This document shows positions 6,663 to 16,116 of a stretch of 63,304 bases of DNA, piece by piece. Under the pieces are notes generated by a model. It was not told the DNA's origin. It made no database searches and saw only the letters and a program-made list of their open reading frames with translations. Position 1 is the stretch's first letter, and each line of letters opens with the position of its first letter. The position numbers and the translations under genes are program-made. The DNA lies in contig JAPYWJ010000006.1 of the NCBI GenBank assembly GCA_028276405.1, forward strand, positions 1 through 63,304, written 5' to 3'. Origin of the DNA: Hydrogenobacter sp. (lineage in GTDB: Bacteria; Aquificota; Aquificia; Aquificales; Aquificaceae).

Positions 6663-9338
6663 ATGAAAGGTAAGTTAATTTTTGTGCACAAGTTGTTCCC
6701 TGTTGATCCAAAGGGTGTTCTTGGTGGTGCAGAAACAGTAAGCGTGGAGACAGCTGTTGGACTTGCAAATGCTGGTTGGGAAGTTTACTTTTTTGGATAT
6801 CTTCCAAAGGGCAATCAGATCGTAGATGGAGTTAGGTTTATAGATTACGGTGAGAACTATAATCTTTATGAGGTTTTTAAGGAATATAAAGATATAGAGT
6901 TTGATGCGTGTATATGTGTGCATGCTTACCCTGTAAAAACCCTCCTAAGCTTTGAAAATATAAAGAGGTTCTTTTTACTACCTCAGGACATGCACTTTAT
7001 AGAACACAGGGCTGGACCACACTTTATAAACAGGTACTTGGACGGTGTTATATGCCTATCGGATTATCAAAAGGATGCTTATCTGCGTTGGGGTATAAAG
7101 GAAGAAAAGCTTATAAAGATACCATACGGGATAGATACACAGCGCTACAGACCTTTATCTGAGAGAAACATAAACAAGATCATGTTTGCGGGAGCAACTA
7201 TTAAGGAAAAAGGCATAGATTTGCTTTTTGAAGCATTCAAAAAGTTGAACAGCCTTATGCCCCAATTAGAGCTTCATATATACGGAGATGCAAGTTTATG
7301 GGGTAAAGCCCAAGAGGTAAAAAACCACCCAGATGGGTTAAAGGTATTTTTCCACGGCAAAGTGAGCAAGGAAGAACTTATAAAGGCTTACAGTGAGTCT
7401 GTCCTGTGCATTATACCTACAGTACCTGAGCTTTATCAAGAATCCTTACCGAGGTCCTCCTTAGAGGCACAGGCTTGTGGTTGTCCTGTTGTAGGAACAA
7501 AGAGCGGAGGACTACCAGAGACTTTTTTAGACGGTCAGACAGGCTTTTTGGTAGATCCTCTGAGTGTAGATAACCTTGTAAAGACCATAAAAGAAGCTCT
7601 TGAAGATGAAGATAAGTTAAAAGCCATGTCCCAAAAAGCTGTAGAGTTTATAAAGGAAAATTTTTCTTTTGAAAAGCAGGTCAAAAGGCTTGAAGATTAT
7701 ATACTTTCGGTTCCTCCACAAAAAGAAAGGATAAGCGGTATCACTTACAAAGACCTCAAGATACTCTACTATGCAGAAGTACCCCTGATGCCATCAAAAA
7801 CCTCTTCTTGCAATAGGGATTATGAGATACTAAAAATACTTCTTGAAAGAGGAGCAAACATAACTTACACTCACGGGTTTTTCATAAACAGCGTAGAACC
7901 AGAAGTGGAAGATTTGCATAAATCTTATGAAAATTTTCACATATTAATACCCATATACACTCATCTTACCTCTATAAGAGATCACGATCTTCTGTGGATA
8001 ACGGAAGCTTGGGAACTGGAAAGACTTAGAAAAGCTCTGAATTTAGCAAGAAGAGCCAAACTTGTTTATAACATACCAGTGATCTTTGACATCATGGACA
8101 GCATATACAAGCACATGCTAAGATGGAAAGATGCAGGAATAGAGATCACAGAAGATCAGATAAAAGGGGTGTATAGTATAGAAAAAGAGCTTTATTCATT
8201 ATCTGATGTGGTCATTTTCGTATCCGAGGAAGAAAGGGATTTTGCGGTGAAAGAGTTTTCCTTAGATATTAATAAAACTTTTATAATATCAAACATACAC
8301 AGTCCAACAGATGAACCTCCAAACGGGCAGAAAAAGAGCGTGTGCTTCATAGGAGGCATTTTGAACCCCAACAATCTGCTTGCTATAAAGTACTTTTTGA
8401 ACAAGATATACCCCTTGGTGCTTCAAAGAGACTCGGAGATAGAATTCTACGCCATAGGAGACAGAACAAATGAGTTAAAGTTAGACCAAATAGTAGAAGA
8501 CAAGAGTTTATTAAAAATCTACGAAAAGAAAGTTCATTTAGTGGGTTGGGTGAAGAACATAGGAGAGGAGATAAGAAAACACAAGTTATCTGTAGCACCG
8601 TTGATCTCAGGTTCAGGCATTAAGGGCAAAATATTAAACAGTCTTGAATACGGTGTGCCTGTAGTGACAACATCCTTAGGTGCGGAAGGTTTTGTGGATG
8701 TAGAAAACTCAGGGATAGTTGTGGCGGATAAACCAGAAGATATAGCGCAGGCTATCGTGGAGCTCATAAAGGACGAAGAAAAAAGAAAAAAACTTGCCAA
8801 CAAAGGACTATCTTATGTCAGGAAACACTTCTCAAAAAGTAAGGCAGAGGATACACTTGTGCGTATGCTACCTATGATAAGAAAAGCCATAGGGTTAAAT
8901 TTCTCTAAAACAAAGCCTTGTAAGTATAAGGTATTGTCTGATTATCAAGTGATCATTCCAGAAGGTTATAAGCCTGCAGACGATCTTGATGAGGTTTTTT
9001 ATGCAGTCCTGAGCGAATACCAAGATAAATACCATGTAATATCCTTTAATTATCTTGATATTTATAGTATAGAACCCCTCTCAAGACCCTTCTTAGAAGA
9101 CTCTCCGCAGATTTATAAGTGGATGCCCGCCATAATCAAGAAGGATTTGCAAAAGGAACTATTGAAAGAAGGTGTTTTAAGATATTTTCATACAGACACC
9201 GTTCTGTGCTACAGGGAACACAAACACAGAGGGCTGAGGGGTAAGCTTATAGAAATAGGACTAAGAAATAAGATGTTCTTTAAAAAACATCCTTTGATGG
9301 AAAAGTTGGCAAAAAAGATATACAGGTTGATAACATGA
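6663..9338 (+). CDS. Two-domain GT4-type glycosyltransferase
   Basis: A protein of about 891 residues with two GT-B glycosyltransferase units. The first (to about residue 360) opens GGAETVSVETAVGLANAGW and has the GT4 donor-site pattern LPRSSLEAQACGCPVVGTKSGGLPE. The second (about 370-745) shares the C-terminal pattern LNSLEYGVPVVTTSLGAEGF. A further C-terminal region of about 150 residues resembles no domain I know. Probably a cytoplasmic enzyme extending a surface polysaccharide or a glycan decorating proteins. The ATG at 6648 is the alternative start; it overlaps a TATAAT box. The next gene overlaps by 4 bp (ATGA). Confidence 0.85.
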   Translation: MKGKLIFVHKLFPVDPKGVLGGAETVSVETAVGLANAGWEVYFFGYLPKGNQIVDGVRFIDYGENYNLYEVFKEYKDIEFDACICVHAYPVKTLLSFENIKRFFLLPQDMHFIEHRAGPHFINRYLDGVICLSDYQKDAYLRWGIKEEKLIKIPYGIDTQRYRPLSERNINKIMFAGATIKEKGIDLLFEAFKKLNSLMPQLELHIYGDASLWGKAQEVKNHPDGLKVFFHGKVSKEELIKAYSESVLCIIPTVPELYQESLPRSSLEAQACGCPVVGTKSGGLPETFLDGQTGFLVDPLSVDNLVKTIKEALEDEDKLKAMSQKAVEFIKENFSFEKQVKRLEDYILSVPPQKERISGITYKDLKILYYAEVPLMPSKTSSCNRDYEILKILLERGANITYTHGFFINSVEPEVEDLHKSYENFHILIPIYTHLTSIRDHDLLWITEAWELERLRKALNLARRAKLVYNIPVIFDIMDSIYKHMLRWKDAGIEITEDQIKGVYSIEKELYSLSDVVIFVSEEERDFAVKEFSLDINKTFIISNIHSPTDEPPNGQKKSVCFIGGILNPNNLLAIKYFLNKIYPLVLQRDSEIEFYAIGDRTNELKLDQIVEDKSLLKIYEKKVHLVGWVKNIGEEIRKHKLSVAPLISGSGIKGKILNSLEYGVPVVTTSLGAEGFVDVENSGIVVADKPEDIAQAIVELIKDEEKRKKLANKGLSYVRKHFSKSKAEDTLVRMLPMIRKAIGLNFSKTKPCKYKVLSDYQVIIPEGYKPADDLDEVFYAVLSEYQDKYHVISFNYLDIYSIEPLSRPFLEDSPQIYKWMPAIIKKDLQKELLKEGVLRYFHTDTVLCYREHKHRGLRGKLIEIGLRNKMFFKKHPLMEKLAKKIYRLIT

Positions 9339-10381
9339 ATGTGCTTATCGCAGAGAATCATGTACCCTTTATGGAAGGTGGTGCAGAAAGACATGCTGAG
9401 AATTTAAGGAAAGCTCTTATGCAAAGGGGGCACAGTGCGGAGATCCTAAGAATACCTTTTAAATCCTATCCCATAGAGAATCTTATAAAGCAGGCTTTTA
9501 TAGCGAGGATCATGGACCTTGAGGAGGTGACAAGTAGGAAAGTAGACTTACTGATAGCCATGAGATTCCCCAACTATTACATAGAGCATCCCAATAAGGT
9601 TGTGTGGTTAATACACCCTTACAAAGGTGCTTACGAACTTTGGGATAGACCATACATGGACTTGCCAAGGGATCCCGGTGGCTATGCGGTAAAGGAGTTT
9701 ATCCTTGAAATGGACAAGAAGCATCTCAGAAGAGCTAAAAAACTTTTTGTGGTTTCAAGAACTATGAACGAAAGGCTGAAAAAGTACTTAGGACTTGATG
9801 CAGAAGTGCTCTACCATCCACCCCCCAACATGGAAAATCTTCACTGTAAGGGTTACGAGGGTTTTATCTTCTTTCCGAGTAGGATAAGCCCACTCAAAAG
9901 ACACTATTTAGCTGTAGAGGCTATGAAGTATGTAAGAAGCGATATAAAACTCGTGGTGTGTGGAAGACCTGACAGTCCGGGAGTTTTTGAGGACTTTTTA
10001 GAAAAGATTAAAGGCTTGGAGGATAAGGTAGTTTATCTTGGGGAGGTGAGCGATGAGGAAAAGATAGACCTTTATTCTAAATGTTTAGCTGTTCTTTTCC
10101 CTACTGCTGAAGAAGACTATGGTTATGTTGCCCTTGAGTCCATGTTCTCCAAAAAGGCTGTTATAACTTGTACAGACTCAGGTGGACCTACAGAGTTCGT
10201 AGAAGATGGCATCACTGGATTTGTAGTGCAACCCACACCTTTGGCAATAGCACAAGCCATAGACGAGCTTGCGTGTAATGTACCTCTGGCCATTAAGATG
10301 GGGAAGGAAGCTTACGAAAAGGTCAAGTCCATGCACCTATCGTGGAATTATGTGGTGGATAAAATATTAGAGGGACTATGA
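9335..10381 (+). CDS. GT4 family glycosyltransferase
   Basis: This 348-residue single-domain GT-B enzyme has an N-terminal acceptor half with GGAERHAENLRKALMQRGH. Its C-terminal donor half has FFPSRISPLKRHYLAVEAM and the EX7E-like stretch PTAEEDYGYVALESMFSKKAV, followed by SGGPTEFVEDG. It is translationally coupled to its neighbours by ATGA overlaps on both sides, so it belongs to a three-gene operon. Sugar donor and acceptor are not evident. Confidence 0.88.
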   Translation: MNVLIAENHVPFMEGGAERHAENLRKALMQRGHSAEILRIPFKSYPIENLIKQAFIARIMDLEEVTSRKVDLLIAMRFPNYYIEHPNKVVWLIHPYKGAYELWDRPYMDLPRDPGGYAVKEFILEMDKKHLRRAKKLFVVSRTMNERLKKYLGLDAEVLYHPPPNMENLHCKGYEGFIFFPSRISPLKRHYLAVEAMKYVRSDIKLVVCGRPDSPGVFEDFLEKIKGLEDKVVYLGEVSDEEKIDLYSKCLAVLFPTAEEDYGYVALESMFSKKAVITCTDSGGPTEFVEDGITGFVVQPTPLAIAQAIDELACNVPLAIKMGKEAYEKVKSMHLSWNYVVDKILEGL

Positions 10382-11019
10382 AGATAGCTTTTGTATGCGC
10401 GGAAGAAACTCACCAGATAATACCCCTGTTGAAAGGCTTAGGCGAATACTCAGAACTCTCTGTATGGGTGCCAGAAGATGTCCCCATTAAAATCTATAGC
10501 CTCTGTGGATTTTCTACGGTAAGGTTTGCACCTAAGGAGCCTTACACATCATGGTTGTCCTCTTTTGATGCGGTTCTTTACTTTCTTACATTAAACTCTT
10601 ACCACAAAATGGGAGGGTTTATACATGTGCCTGGCATAATGCTACTTAACGATGATATACCGCTACCCACATTTCCGTCTTATGAGGAAGCCCTCTCACA
10701 CTTTATTTTTGAAGAGCATCCCTTAAATAAGGCGCTTTTTATAATGTCTAATAGACCCATACGAGGAAAGACTTTAGCGCCACAGATGATCTTAAACACA
10801 AATGCTACACCAGAAAAGATGTTAAGAGATGTGTTTAAAGGTATAAGATTAGCTCATGCTTTTTTACCTTTTTTTAATTTCATGAATGCGTTAAGACTAA
10901 AATTCTTTACAGAAACGAAAAAAGAGCTATTAGATGAAAAATTTATAAAAGAAATTTTAAAAGAATTAGTATCTTTTTATGAAACTTATAAGCCTTTTGT
11001 AGATTCCTTCTCGCAATGA
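10378..11019 (+). CDS. Unknown protein of the glycosyltransferase operon
   Basis: I do not recognise this 213-residue protein. Its start (MKIAFVCAEETHQIIPLLKGL) looks like the first Rossmann strand of a GT-B enzyme, but no donor-site motif follows, so it could be a degenerate or accessory half-domain. It starts in an ATGA overlap with the glycosyltransferase before it. Its last 54 bp overlap the end of the convergent deacetylase gene. Confidence 0.6.
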   Translation: MKIAFVCAEETHQIIPLLKGLGEYSELSVWVPEDVPIKIYSLCGFSTVRFAPKEPYTSWLSSFDAVLYFLTLNSYHKMGGFIHVPGIMLLNDDIPLPTFPSYEEALSHFIFEEHPLNKALFIMSNRPIRGKTLAPQMILNTNATPEKMLRDVFKGIRLAHAFLPFFNFMNALRLKFFTETKKELLDEKFIKEILKELVSFYETYKPFVDSFSQ

Positions 11020-11919
11020 ACCCGGTGGTATAATTTTAGGTTTTAATGTATGGTAAGCATGATACATCCTGAAAAATACAGAGGTTTTAAGTTTATTAAG
11101 CTCCTCTTCACAAGTTCTTAGTCTTTCCATTTTTTCCTTGTAGTCTGCAACTTCCCTTTCTAAGGCTACCCTTAAAGTATGCTCTTTATCCAATTTTTCT
11201 ATGAGTATTTCTGTAGCTCTTATCTTTTTAAGAAGCTGATTATGTGGGTCTTGACACATAAGGTCGTAGGTAAGATAACTTAACACTTCGTTTGTAGTCA
11301 TGGGTTTATCTGCAACAAAGAAAGTTTCATAAAGTTTATTTTCTGAAGTGTTTATAGTGGGGTATTTCATGAAAGCTTCTGTTCTCTGGATCATAAGCTC
11401 CACACCTGTTAAGCTTAGGCTATAGGAATACTCCAAAAGGGCATTTTTCTTTATGTCATAGACATCTGTTACATCAACCAGCAAATTGTACCTGAAAGTG
11501 TTATAGACTCCATACATGCGTAGTTCAAAAGATGGGTCTTCTTCAAATATAGAGAGCACAGTCAAGGAAGATGTTATATGGTCAGGGTGATGGTCTAAGG
11601 GGTGGGGAGTATACACCTTTTGGAAGCCCTTTATTAGTCCTTCAAGAGCGGACTTTAGCCTTTGCGTGTGGTTTTCTAGCTGGCCATCCGGAAAATCCAG
11701 AAATATAACCTCATTTATACCCAATATTTGAGATACCTTAAGGCATTCCTCTTTCCTTCTGTACCCATCAAGAAATTTTGAACCATCTGTGAGAACGCAA
11801 AGATGTATTCTGTCTCCTTTCTGCGCATGCTTATATATAGTCCCCCCACATCCCAAAACTTCATCGTCAGGATGAGGGGCTATTACGATAATAGAGTTTC
11901 TTTCATCTTTTTTTTCCAT
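10966..11919 (-). CDS. PIG-L (LmbE-like) family deacetylase
   Basis: This 317-residue protein has the PIG-L zinc motif APHPDDEVLGCGG near residue 15 and HPLDHHPDH further on, which provide the metal ligands of N-acetylglucosaminyl de-N-acetylases. It likely removes an acetyl group from an N-acetyl sugar during glycan assembly. A Lys/Glu-rich coiled-coil-like stretch lies near residues 230-280. It is downstream of a GT4 gene with a 37-bp overlap, which supports a glycan role. Confidence 0.82.
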   Translation of the reverse strand: MEKKDERNSIIVIAPHPDDEVLGCGGTIYKHAQKGDRIHLCVLTDGSKFLDGYRRKEECLKVSQILGINEVIFLDFPDGQLENHTQRLKSALEGLIKGFQKVYTPHPLDHHPDHITSSLTVLSIFEEDPSFELRMYGVYNTFRYNLLVDVTDVYDIKKNALLEYSYSLSLTGVELMIQRTEAFMKYPTINTSENKLYETFFVADKPMTTNEVLSYLTYDLMCQDPHNQLLKKIRATEILIEKLDKEHTLRVALEREVADYKEKMERLRTCEEELNKLKTSVFFRMYHAYHTLKPKIIPPGSLREGIYKRLISFIKRY

Positions 11920-12947
11920 AACTCTACAGAAAACCTCCTGCGTATTTCCTCAGACACAACATGCTTATAGTAATCCCTTATAACTTTAAACCTCTTTAGC
12001 ACCATTATTCTATCAAAAAATTCTTTTGGGTCTGGTTGGTTTACTACCAAACCCTGCAAGAGGTCTTCTATTTCTTTCACTATTCCCACCCTTAAGGTTA
12101 TGATGGGTATACCACAGGCAAGAGCTTCTACTATACTAAGCCCAAAGCCTTCATACCTAGAAGGAAACACAAGGAAGTCTGCTAAGCTATATATGATGGG
12201 CATTTCCTCAAAGGGGACCTCTCTGAAAGTAATTATGTCCTTTATTAAAGGCATGGAAGACTCAAGTCCTCCACTTGATATCACTTGAACCCAAAAGACA
12301 TCTCTGTAAGTATAGCTTACAAGCTCTCTGAAAATGTCGTAGCCTTTGGTATAGTCGTTCCTACCCACATAGAGTCCAACAAAGGCATCTTTTGGTATGT
12401 TAAACCTCTCCCTTATTTTTTCCTTGTTCTGCGGTTGAAACACACCATCCACCGGATTTTGGACTACTAAAACCTCCTTTTCCACATGTTTTTTTATGCT
12501 TTCCTTTAGACTTTCGCTTACAGCCACTATGCGATCCGCAGCGTTTAGCACAAAAACTTCCCCAAGGTGTCCGTTCAAGTACTTGTTGACCAAATACTCC
12601 CGATAGCCTATGTTAGCTTTCTGTAGGTCTTGTTCTTTTATAGCCTCTTCAAAAAATTCCAAATATAGTATGTGGAATACGGCTACTGTTTTCTTTGCTT
12701 TTCCGGGAAAAAAGCCCACTCCCACAAAGTTATTGACTACTGCCAACTCCCACTCTTTGTCCATAAGGTGAGCGTGTCTGCCTACCCAGTAAGGAGAAAA
12801 ACCACCCACCTTTTGGCTGTTTTCTTCGTGTATAAGGTCCACATTAAAACCTTCTTCTTCCAAAAGGTCCTTTATGCGTAATGCTATCCTTTCAGCACCA
12901 CCTTTAAACTTAAAAGGATCTTTCATGTTAAGGATTAGAGCTTGCAT
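11883..12947 (-). CDS. GT4 family glycosyltransferase
   Basis: A 354-residue GT-B enzyme with GGAERIALRIKDLLEEEGF at the N-terminus and the donor-site stretch PSRYEGFGLSIVEALACGIP in the C-terminal half. The first gene of a minus-strand pair with the PIG-L deacetylase. It faces the plus-strand glycosyltransferase operon across convergent ends, so the whole 6.6-13 kb block looks like one glycan locus. Confidence 0.88.
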   Translation of the reverse strand: MQALILNMKDPFKFKGGAERIALRIKDLLEEEGFNVDLIHEENSQKVGGFSPYWVGRHAHLMDKEWELAVVNNFVGVGFFPGKAKKTVAVFHILYLEFFEEAIKEQDLQKANIGYREYLVNKYLNGHLGEVFVLNAADRIVAVSESLKESIKKHVEKEVLVVQNPVDGVFQPQNKEKIRERFNIPKDAFVGLYVGRNDYTKGYDIFRELVSYTYRDVFWVQVISSGGLESSMPLIKDIITFREVPFEEMPIIYSLADFLVFPSRYEGFGLSIVEALACGIPIITLRVGIVKEIEDLLQGLVVNQPDPKEFFDRIMVLKRFKVIRDYYKHVVSEEIRRRFSVELWKKKMKETLLS

Positions 12948-12956
12948 TATAAGGTA

Positions 12957-13631
12957 TTATAGCTCAATTGAATAAAAATTCTTTGCAGTTTTGTGTTTGG
13001 AAGTTGCTTCTCCTTCCCTGATTAGTCTTAGGGTTTGCATACCTACACTTTTTGCAGCATCAAGTTCCTCTTCTAGATCAGAAAGGAAAAGGACTTCTTG
13101 GGGTTTTAAGTTTATAGCCTGTGCTATTTTCTTATAAGATTGGAAGTCTTTTTTGCTACCTACTTTTGTGTCAAAATATCCCGAGAAAAGGTAGGTTAAA
13201 TCACCGTAAGGAGTGTGAGAAAATAAAAGCCTCTGAGCCATTACAGACCCAGAAGAAAAAACATATATCCTTATGCCCTTTGCATGCCACTCTTGGAGTT
13301 TTTCATAGGCATCTTGGTATATGTGTCCTTTTAGCTCACCCTTTTGGTAGCCTTCTTCCCATATATACCCTTGAAGTTCTTTAAGCACCGTATCTTTCCT
13401 ATCTTCATCTATCCACCTTATGAGCATCTCAAGTGTCTCTTCAAAGCTTAGGGTTTTTCCCGTCTTGTTGAAAAGCTCTTCAAGGATGGTCCTTATCCTC
13501 TCATCGTTCCAATGGCTTTCTAAAAAACTTCTTAGTTTGTTTTTTGAGTAAGGAAATAGAACTTCCTTCACAAAAGACAGTGAAGAAGTGGTACCTTCTA
13601 TGTCTGTAAGCACCGCTAAGATTTTAGCCAT
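12957..13631 (-). CDS. mtnC: Enolase-phosphatase E1 (methionine salvage)
   Basis: This 224-residue HAD-superfamily protein has the nucleophile motif LTDIEGTTSS at the N-terminus, VFSSGSV as motif II and FLSDLEEELDAAKSVGM as motif III/IV, matching MtnC. It enolizes and dephosphorylates 2,3-diketo-5-methylthiopentyl-1-phosphate to acireductone. It starts inside the last codons of mtnD (16-bp overlap), so two consecutive steps of the pathway are coupled. Confidence 0.93.
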   Translation of the reverse strand: MAKILAVLTDIEGTTSSLSFVKEVLFPYSKNKLRSFLESHWNDERIRTILEELFNKTGKTLSFEETLEMLIRWIDEDRKDTVLKELQGYIWEEGYQKGELKGHIYQDAYEKLQEWHAKGIRIYVFSSGSVMAQRLLFSHTPYGDLTYLFSGYFDTKVGSKKDFQSYKKIAQAINLKPQEVLFLSDLEEELDAAKSVGMQTLRLIREGEATSKHKTAKNFYSIEL

Positions 13632-14167
13632 GAGCTTACTATACTATCGTGATCTGGGATCACTTCTGATATGTTGCTTCCTGTGAAGTTCGCTACCCAG
13701 CCTTCTGGGATGGTGAAAAACCTTATGGCGGTAAAGTGGGGAGCCTTTCCCATATCAAACCAATGGGGAGTGCCAGAAGGGACGCTTATAAGGTCTCCTT
13801 CTTCGCACACCACTGCATAAACCTTGTCCTCCAAGTGAAGGTAAAAAGTACCTCTGCCTCCTACAAAGAAGCGCACTTCAAAATCCGAGTGGGTGTGTTC
13901 TTTTAAAAACATGTTCCTTAGCTCTTCTTTTTTGGGGTGATCTGGTGTAATGCTTGCCACATCTACAGATACAAAATGGAAAGTTTCATTTATCCTTAGG
14001 ATCTCATCTTGGTAAGCTCTGAGTATGTCTTCTTGTCCTTTTACAGGTTTTACCCTCCACCTTTCAAAAAGCACACCAACCTTATCTAAGCTTTGGCTTA
14101 TAGCTTTGTAGTCCTTTTGAGCCAAAAGGGGATATCCTTTCTCATCGTAAATTACAAGCAAGCTCAT
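13616..14167 (-). CDS. mtnD: Acireductone dioxygenase
   Basis: A cupin of 183 residues from the ATG at 14167. The metal ligands are visible in EHTHSDFEVRFFVGG (His-x-His-x5-Glu) and SGTPHWFDMG. It oxidizes acireductone to the methionine precursor 2-keto-4-methylthiobutyrate and formate (iron form). The longer frame to 14302 runs through the divergent tig promoter and is not credible. TATAAT ends 7 nt before this ATG and no Shine-Dalgarno sequence is present. Confidence 0.93.
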   Translation of the reverse strand: MSLLVIYDEKGYPLLAQKDYKAISQSLDKVGVLFERWRVKPVKGQEDILRAYQDEILRINETFHFVSVDVASITPDHPKKEELRNMFLKEHTHSDFEVRFFVGGRGTFYLHLEDKVYAVVCEEGDLISVPSGTPHWFDMGKAPHFTAIRFFTIPEGWVANFTGSNISEVIPDHDSIVSSWLKS

Positions 14168-14174
14168 GGCTTTA

Positions 14175-14182
14175 ATTATAAT
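14175..14182. promoter_or_regulatory. Overlapping divergent -10 boxes, mtnD and tig
   Basis: ATTATAAT contains TATAAT on the minus strand (14180-14175, 7 nt from the mtnD ATG) and on the plus strand (14177-14182, 38 nt from the tig ATG). Polymerase could not occupy both at once. Confidence 0.6.
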
Positions 14183-14219
14183 ACAGTGTGATAAACTATT
14201 TAGAAAAAGGAGGCAATGT

Positions 14220-15509
14220 ATGAAGGTTTCTGTAAAAGAAAGAGAAGGGCTTTTTAAAGAGTTAAGCGTGGAAGTGGAAGGCGACATGGTAAAGTCTGCC
14301 ATGGAGGATGTTTACAGATATTTAAAGGAAAATGTAAGTATAGAAGGCTTTAGAAAAGGTACAGCACCACTGTGGATCATAAAGGCAAGATATAAAGAAC
14401 ACATTGAAGAAGAGGTGGGCAAAAGGGTAGCTAACCAAACCCTCATGTCTGCAATAGAGGAGAGCAAACTAAAACCTGTTGCAGACATATTTTTAGAAGA
14501 GGTAAAGTTAGAGGAAACTGTGCCCAAGCTTACCTACAGGGTGGTTTTTGAAACATCACCAGAGTTTGAGCTAAAAGACCTTGAAGGCATAGAGGTGGAA
14601 GTGAAAAAAGTAGAGTTCAGCGAAGACTTAGTTAAAGATAGGATACAAGAGCTCAGAGAACAGCACGCAGTCTGGCAACCCACAGAAAGGGAGGTGAAGG
14701 AAGGAGACCTCGTATTGGTTGATTATCACATAGAAGAGTTGCAGAGCGGAGAGACCACCCAAGGGGAGACATCAGGGATAGTGGGACAGAAGATGTTTAG
14801 GGAGGAGATAGACAAGGCTCTTGTAGGTAAAAAGGAAGGTGATGAGGTACTCTTGGAAGACCTTCCCCTTTACGATATGGAAGGTAAAGAAGCGGGTAGA
14901 GCAAGGGTAAAGCTTGTTATCAAAAGTGTGAAAGAAAAGGTGCTTCCTGAAATAAACGATGACTTTGCAAAGGAGTTAGGATTAGGAGATACATGGCAAT
15001 CTGCAGAAGAAAAGCTAAGGGAAGAAGTAAAACAAAGTATAGAGCGTTTAAGAAAGGTTATGATTGAAGACGCAGTAGCTAAAAAGCTTGTTGATATGTT
15101 CGATTTTGAACTTCCTCAGACGCTTCTATCCCGTGAGGTATCCCATTTAGTAGAAAGAAGGCTACAGGAGCTTGCTCAGTATGGTATAGATACTAAACAT
15201 CTCAACTATAAAGCCATGGCAGAAGAACTTATGCCTCAGGCTATATTCAACATAAAATTGAGATACATACTTGAAAAGTATGCAGATCAAAAGGGTATAG
15301 ATGCAAGTCAGGAGGATTTGGAGAAAAAGTACCAAGAACTTGCCCATCAATACGGAAAAGGCGTAGAAGAGATAAAAGCCTATTTTCAGCAGGAGAATCT
15401 TGAAAGCGTGCTAATAGAAGACATACGTAGAGAAAAGGCTTTTAGTGATATAATAAACAGAGCGATAATAAAAGAAGTAGAGGAGAAGAAGGATGAAGGA
15501 AATACTTGA
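14220..15509 (+). CDS. tig: Trigger factor
   Basis: A ribosome-bound chaperone and peptidyl-prolyl isomerase of 429 residues. The N-terminal ribosome-binding signature is seen as [16 protein letters not shown] (usual core GFRxGxxP), followed by an FKBP-like domain around 165-240 and a helical C-terminal domain. AAAGGAGG just upstream of ATG 14220 fixes the start; the upstream frame is unlikely. It heads a tig-clpP-clpX operon. Confidence 0.96.
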   Translation: MKVSVKEREGLFKELSVEVEGDMVKSAMEDVYRYLKENVSIEGFRKGTAPLWIIKARYKEHIEEEVGKRVANQTLMSAIEESKLKPVADIFLEEVKLEETVPKLTYRVVFETSPEFELKDLEGIEVEVKKVEFSEDLVKDRIQELREQHAVWQPTEREVKEGDLVLVDYHIEELQSGETTQGETSGIVGQKMFREEIDKALVGKKEGDEVLLEDLPLYDMEGKEAGRARVKLVIKSVKEKVLPEINDDFAKELGLGDTWQSAEEKLREEVKQSIERLRKVMIEDAVAKKLVDMFDFELPQTLLSREVSHLVERRLQELAQYGIDTKHLNYKAMAEELMPQAIFNIKLRYILEKYADQKGIDASQEDLEKKYQELAHQYGKGVEEIKAYFQQENLESVLIEDIRREKAFSDIINRAIIKEVEEKKDEGNT

Positions 15510-16092
15510 CCAGCTTGTACCCATAGTTATAGAACAAACCCCCAGAGGAGAAAGAGCCTACGACATATACTCAAGACTTCTTCAGGACAGGATAGTGCTT
15601 CTTGGTTATCCCATAGATGACCATGTGGCTAACCTCATAGTAGCCCAACTGCTCTTCTTGGAGGCTCAGGATCCAGAAAAGGACATTTACATGTATATTA
15701 ACTCACCAGGTGGTTCAGTGACAGCAGGTATGGCCATATACGATACTATGCAGTACATAAAGCCTGATGTGATCACCATATGTATAGGGCAGGCTGCATC
15801 TATGGGAGCGGTGCTTTTATCTGCAGGTGCTCCCGGCAAAAGGTACGCACTTCCACACGCTCGCATAATGATACACCAACCCTTGGGAGGTATAACAGGG
15901 CAGGCAACGGATATCATAATCCACGCTGAAGAGATAAAGCGTATAAAACACATGCTCAACGAAATACTCTCAAAACATACGGGACAACCCCTTGAACGCA
16001 TAGAAAGAGATGTGGAAAGGGATTACTTTATGTCTGCAGAAGAGGCAAGAGAGTACGGAATAGTGGATAGAGTTATTGCCAAAAGGCAGTGA
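15493..16092 (+). CDS. clpP: ATP-dependent Clp protease proteolytic subunit
   Basis: This 199-residue serine peptidase has the catalytic Ser in [14 protein letters not shown] and the catalytic His in [11 protein letters not shown]. It forms the barrel that degrades substrates unfolded by ClpX. The start overlaps the end of tig by 17 bp and has AGGAGAAGG upstream. Confidence 0.97.
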   Translation: MKEILDQLVPIVIEQTPRGERAYDIYSRLLQDRIVLLGYPIDDHVANLIVAQLLFLEAQDPEKDIYMYINSPGGSVTAGMAIYDTMQYIKPDVITICIGQAASMGAVLLSAGAPGKRYALPHARIMIHQPLGGITGQATDIIIHAEEIKRIKHMLNEILSKHTGQPLERIERDVERDYFMSAEEAREYGIVDRVIAKRQ

Positions 16093-16116
16093 TGAGCATA
16101 TATTTTGGGGGATAGG

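Noticed and set aside
14168-14302. N-terminal extension of mtnD
   Set aside because: It runs through the tig start region; the ATG at 14167 has a proper -10 spacing and gives the usual family length.
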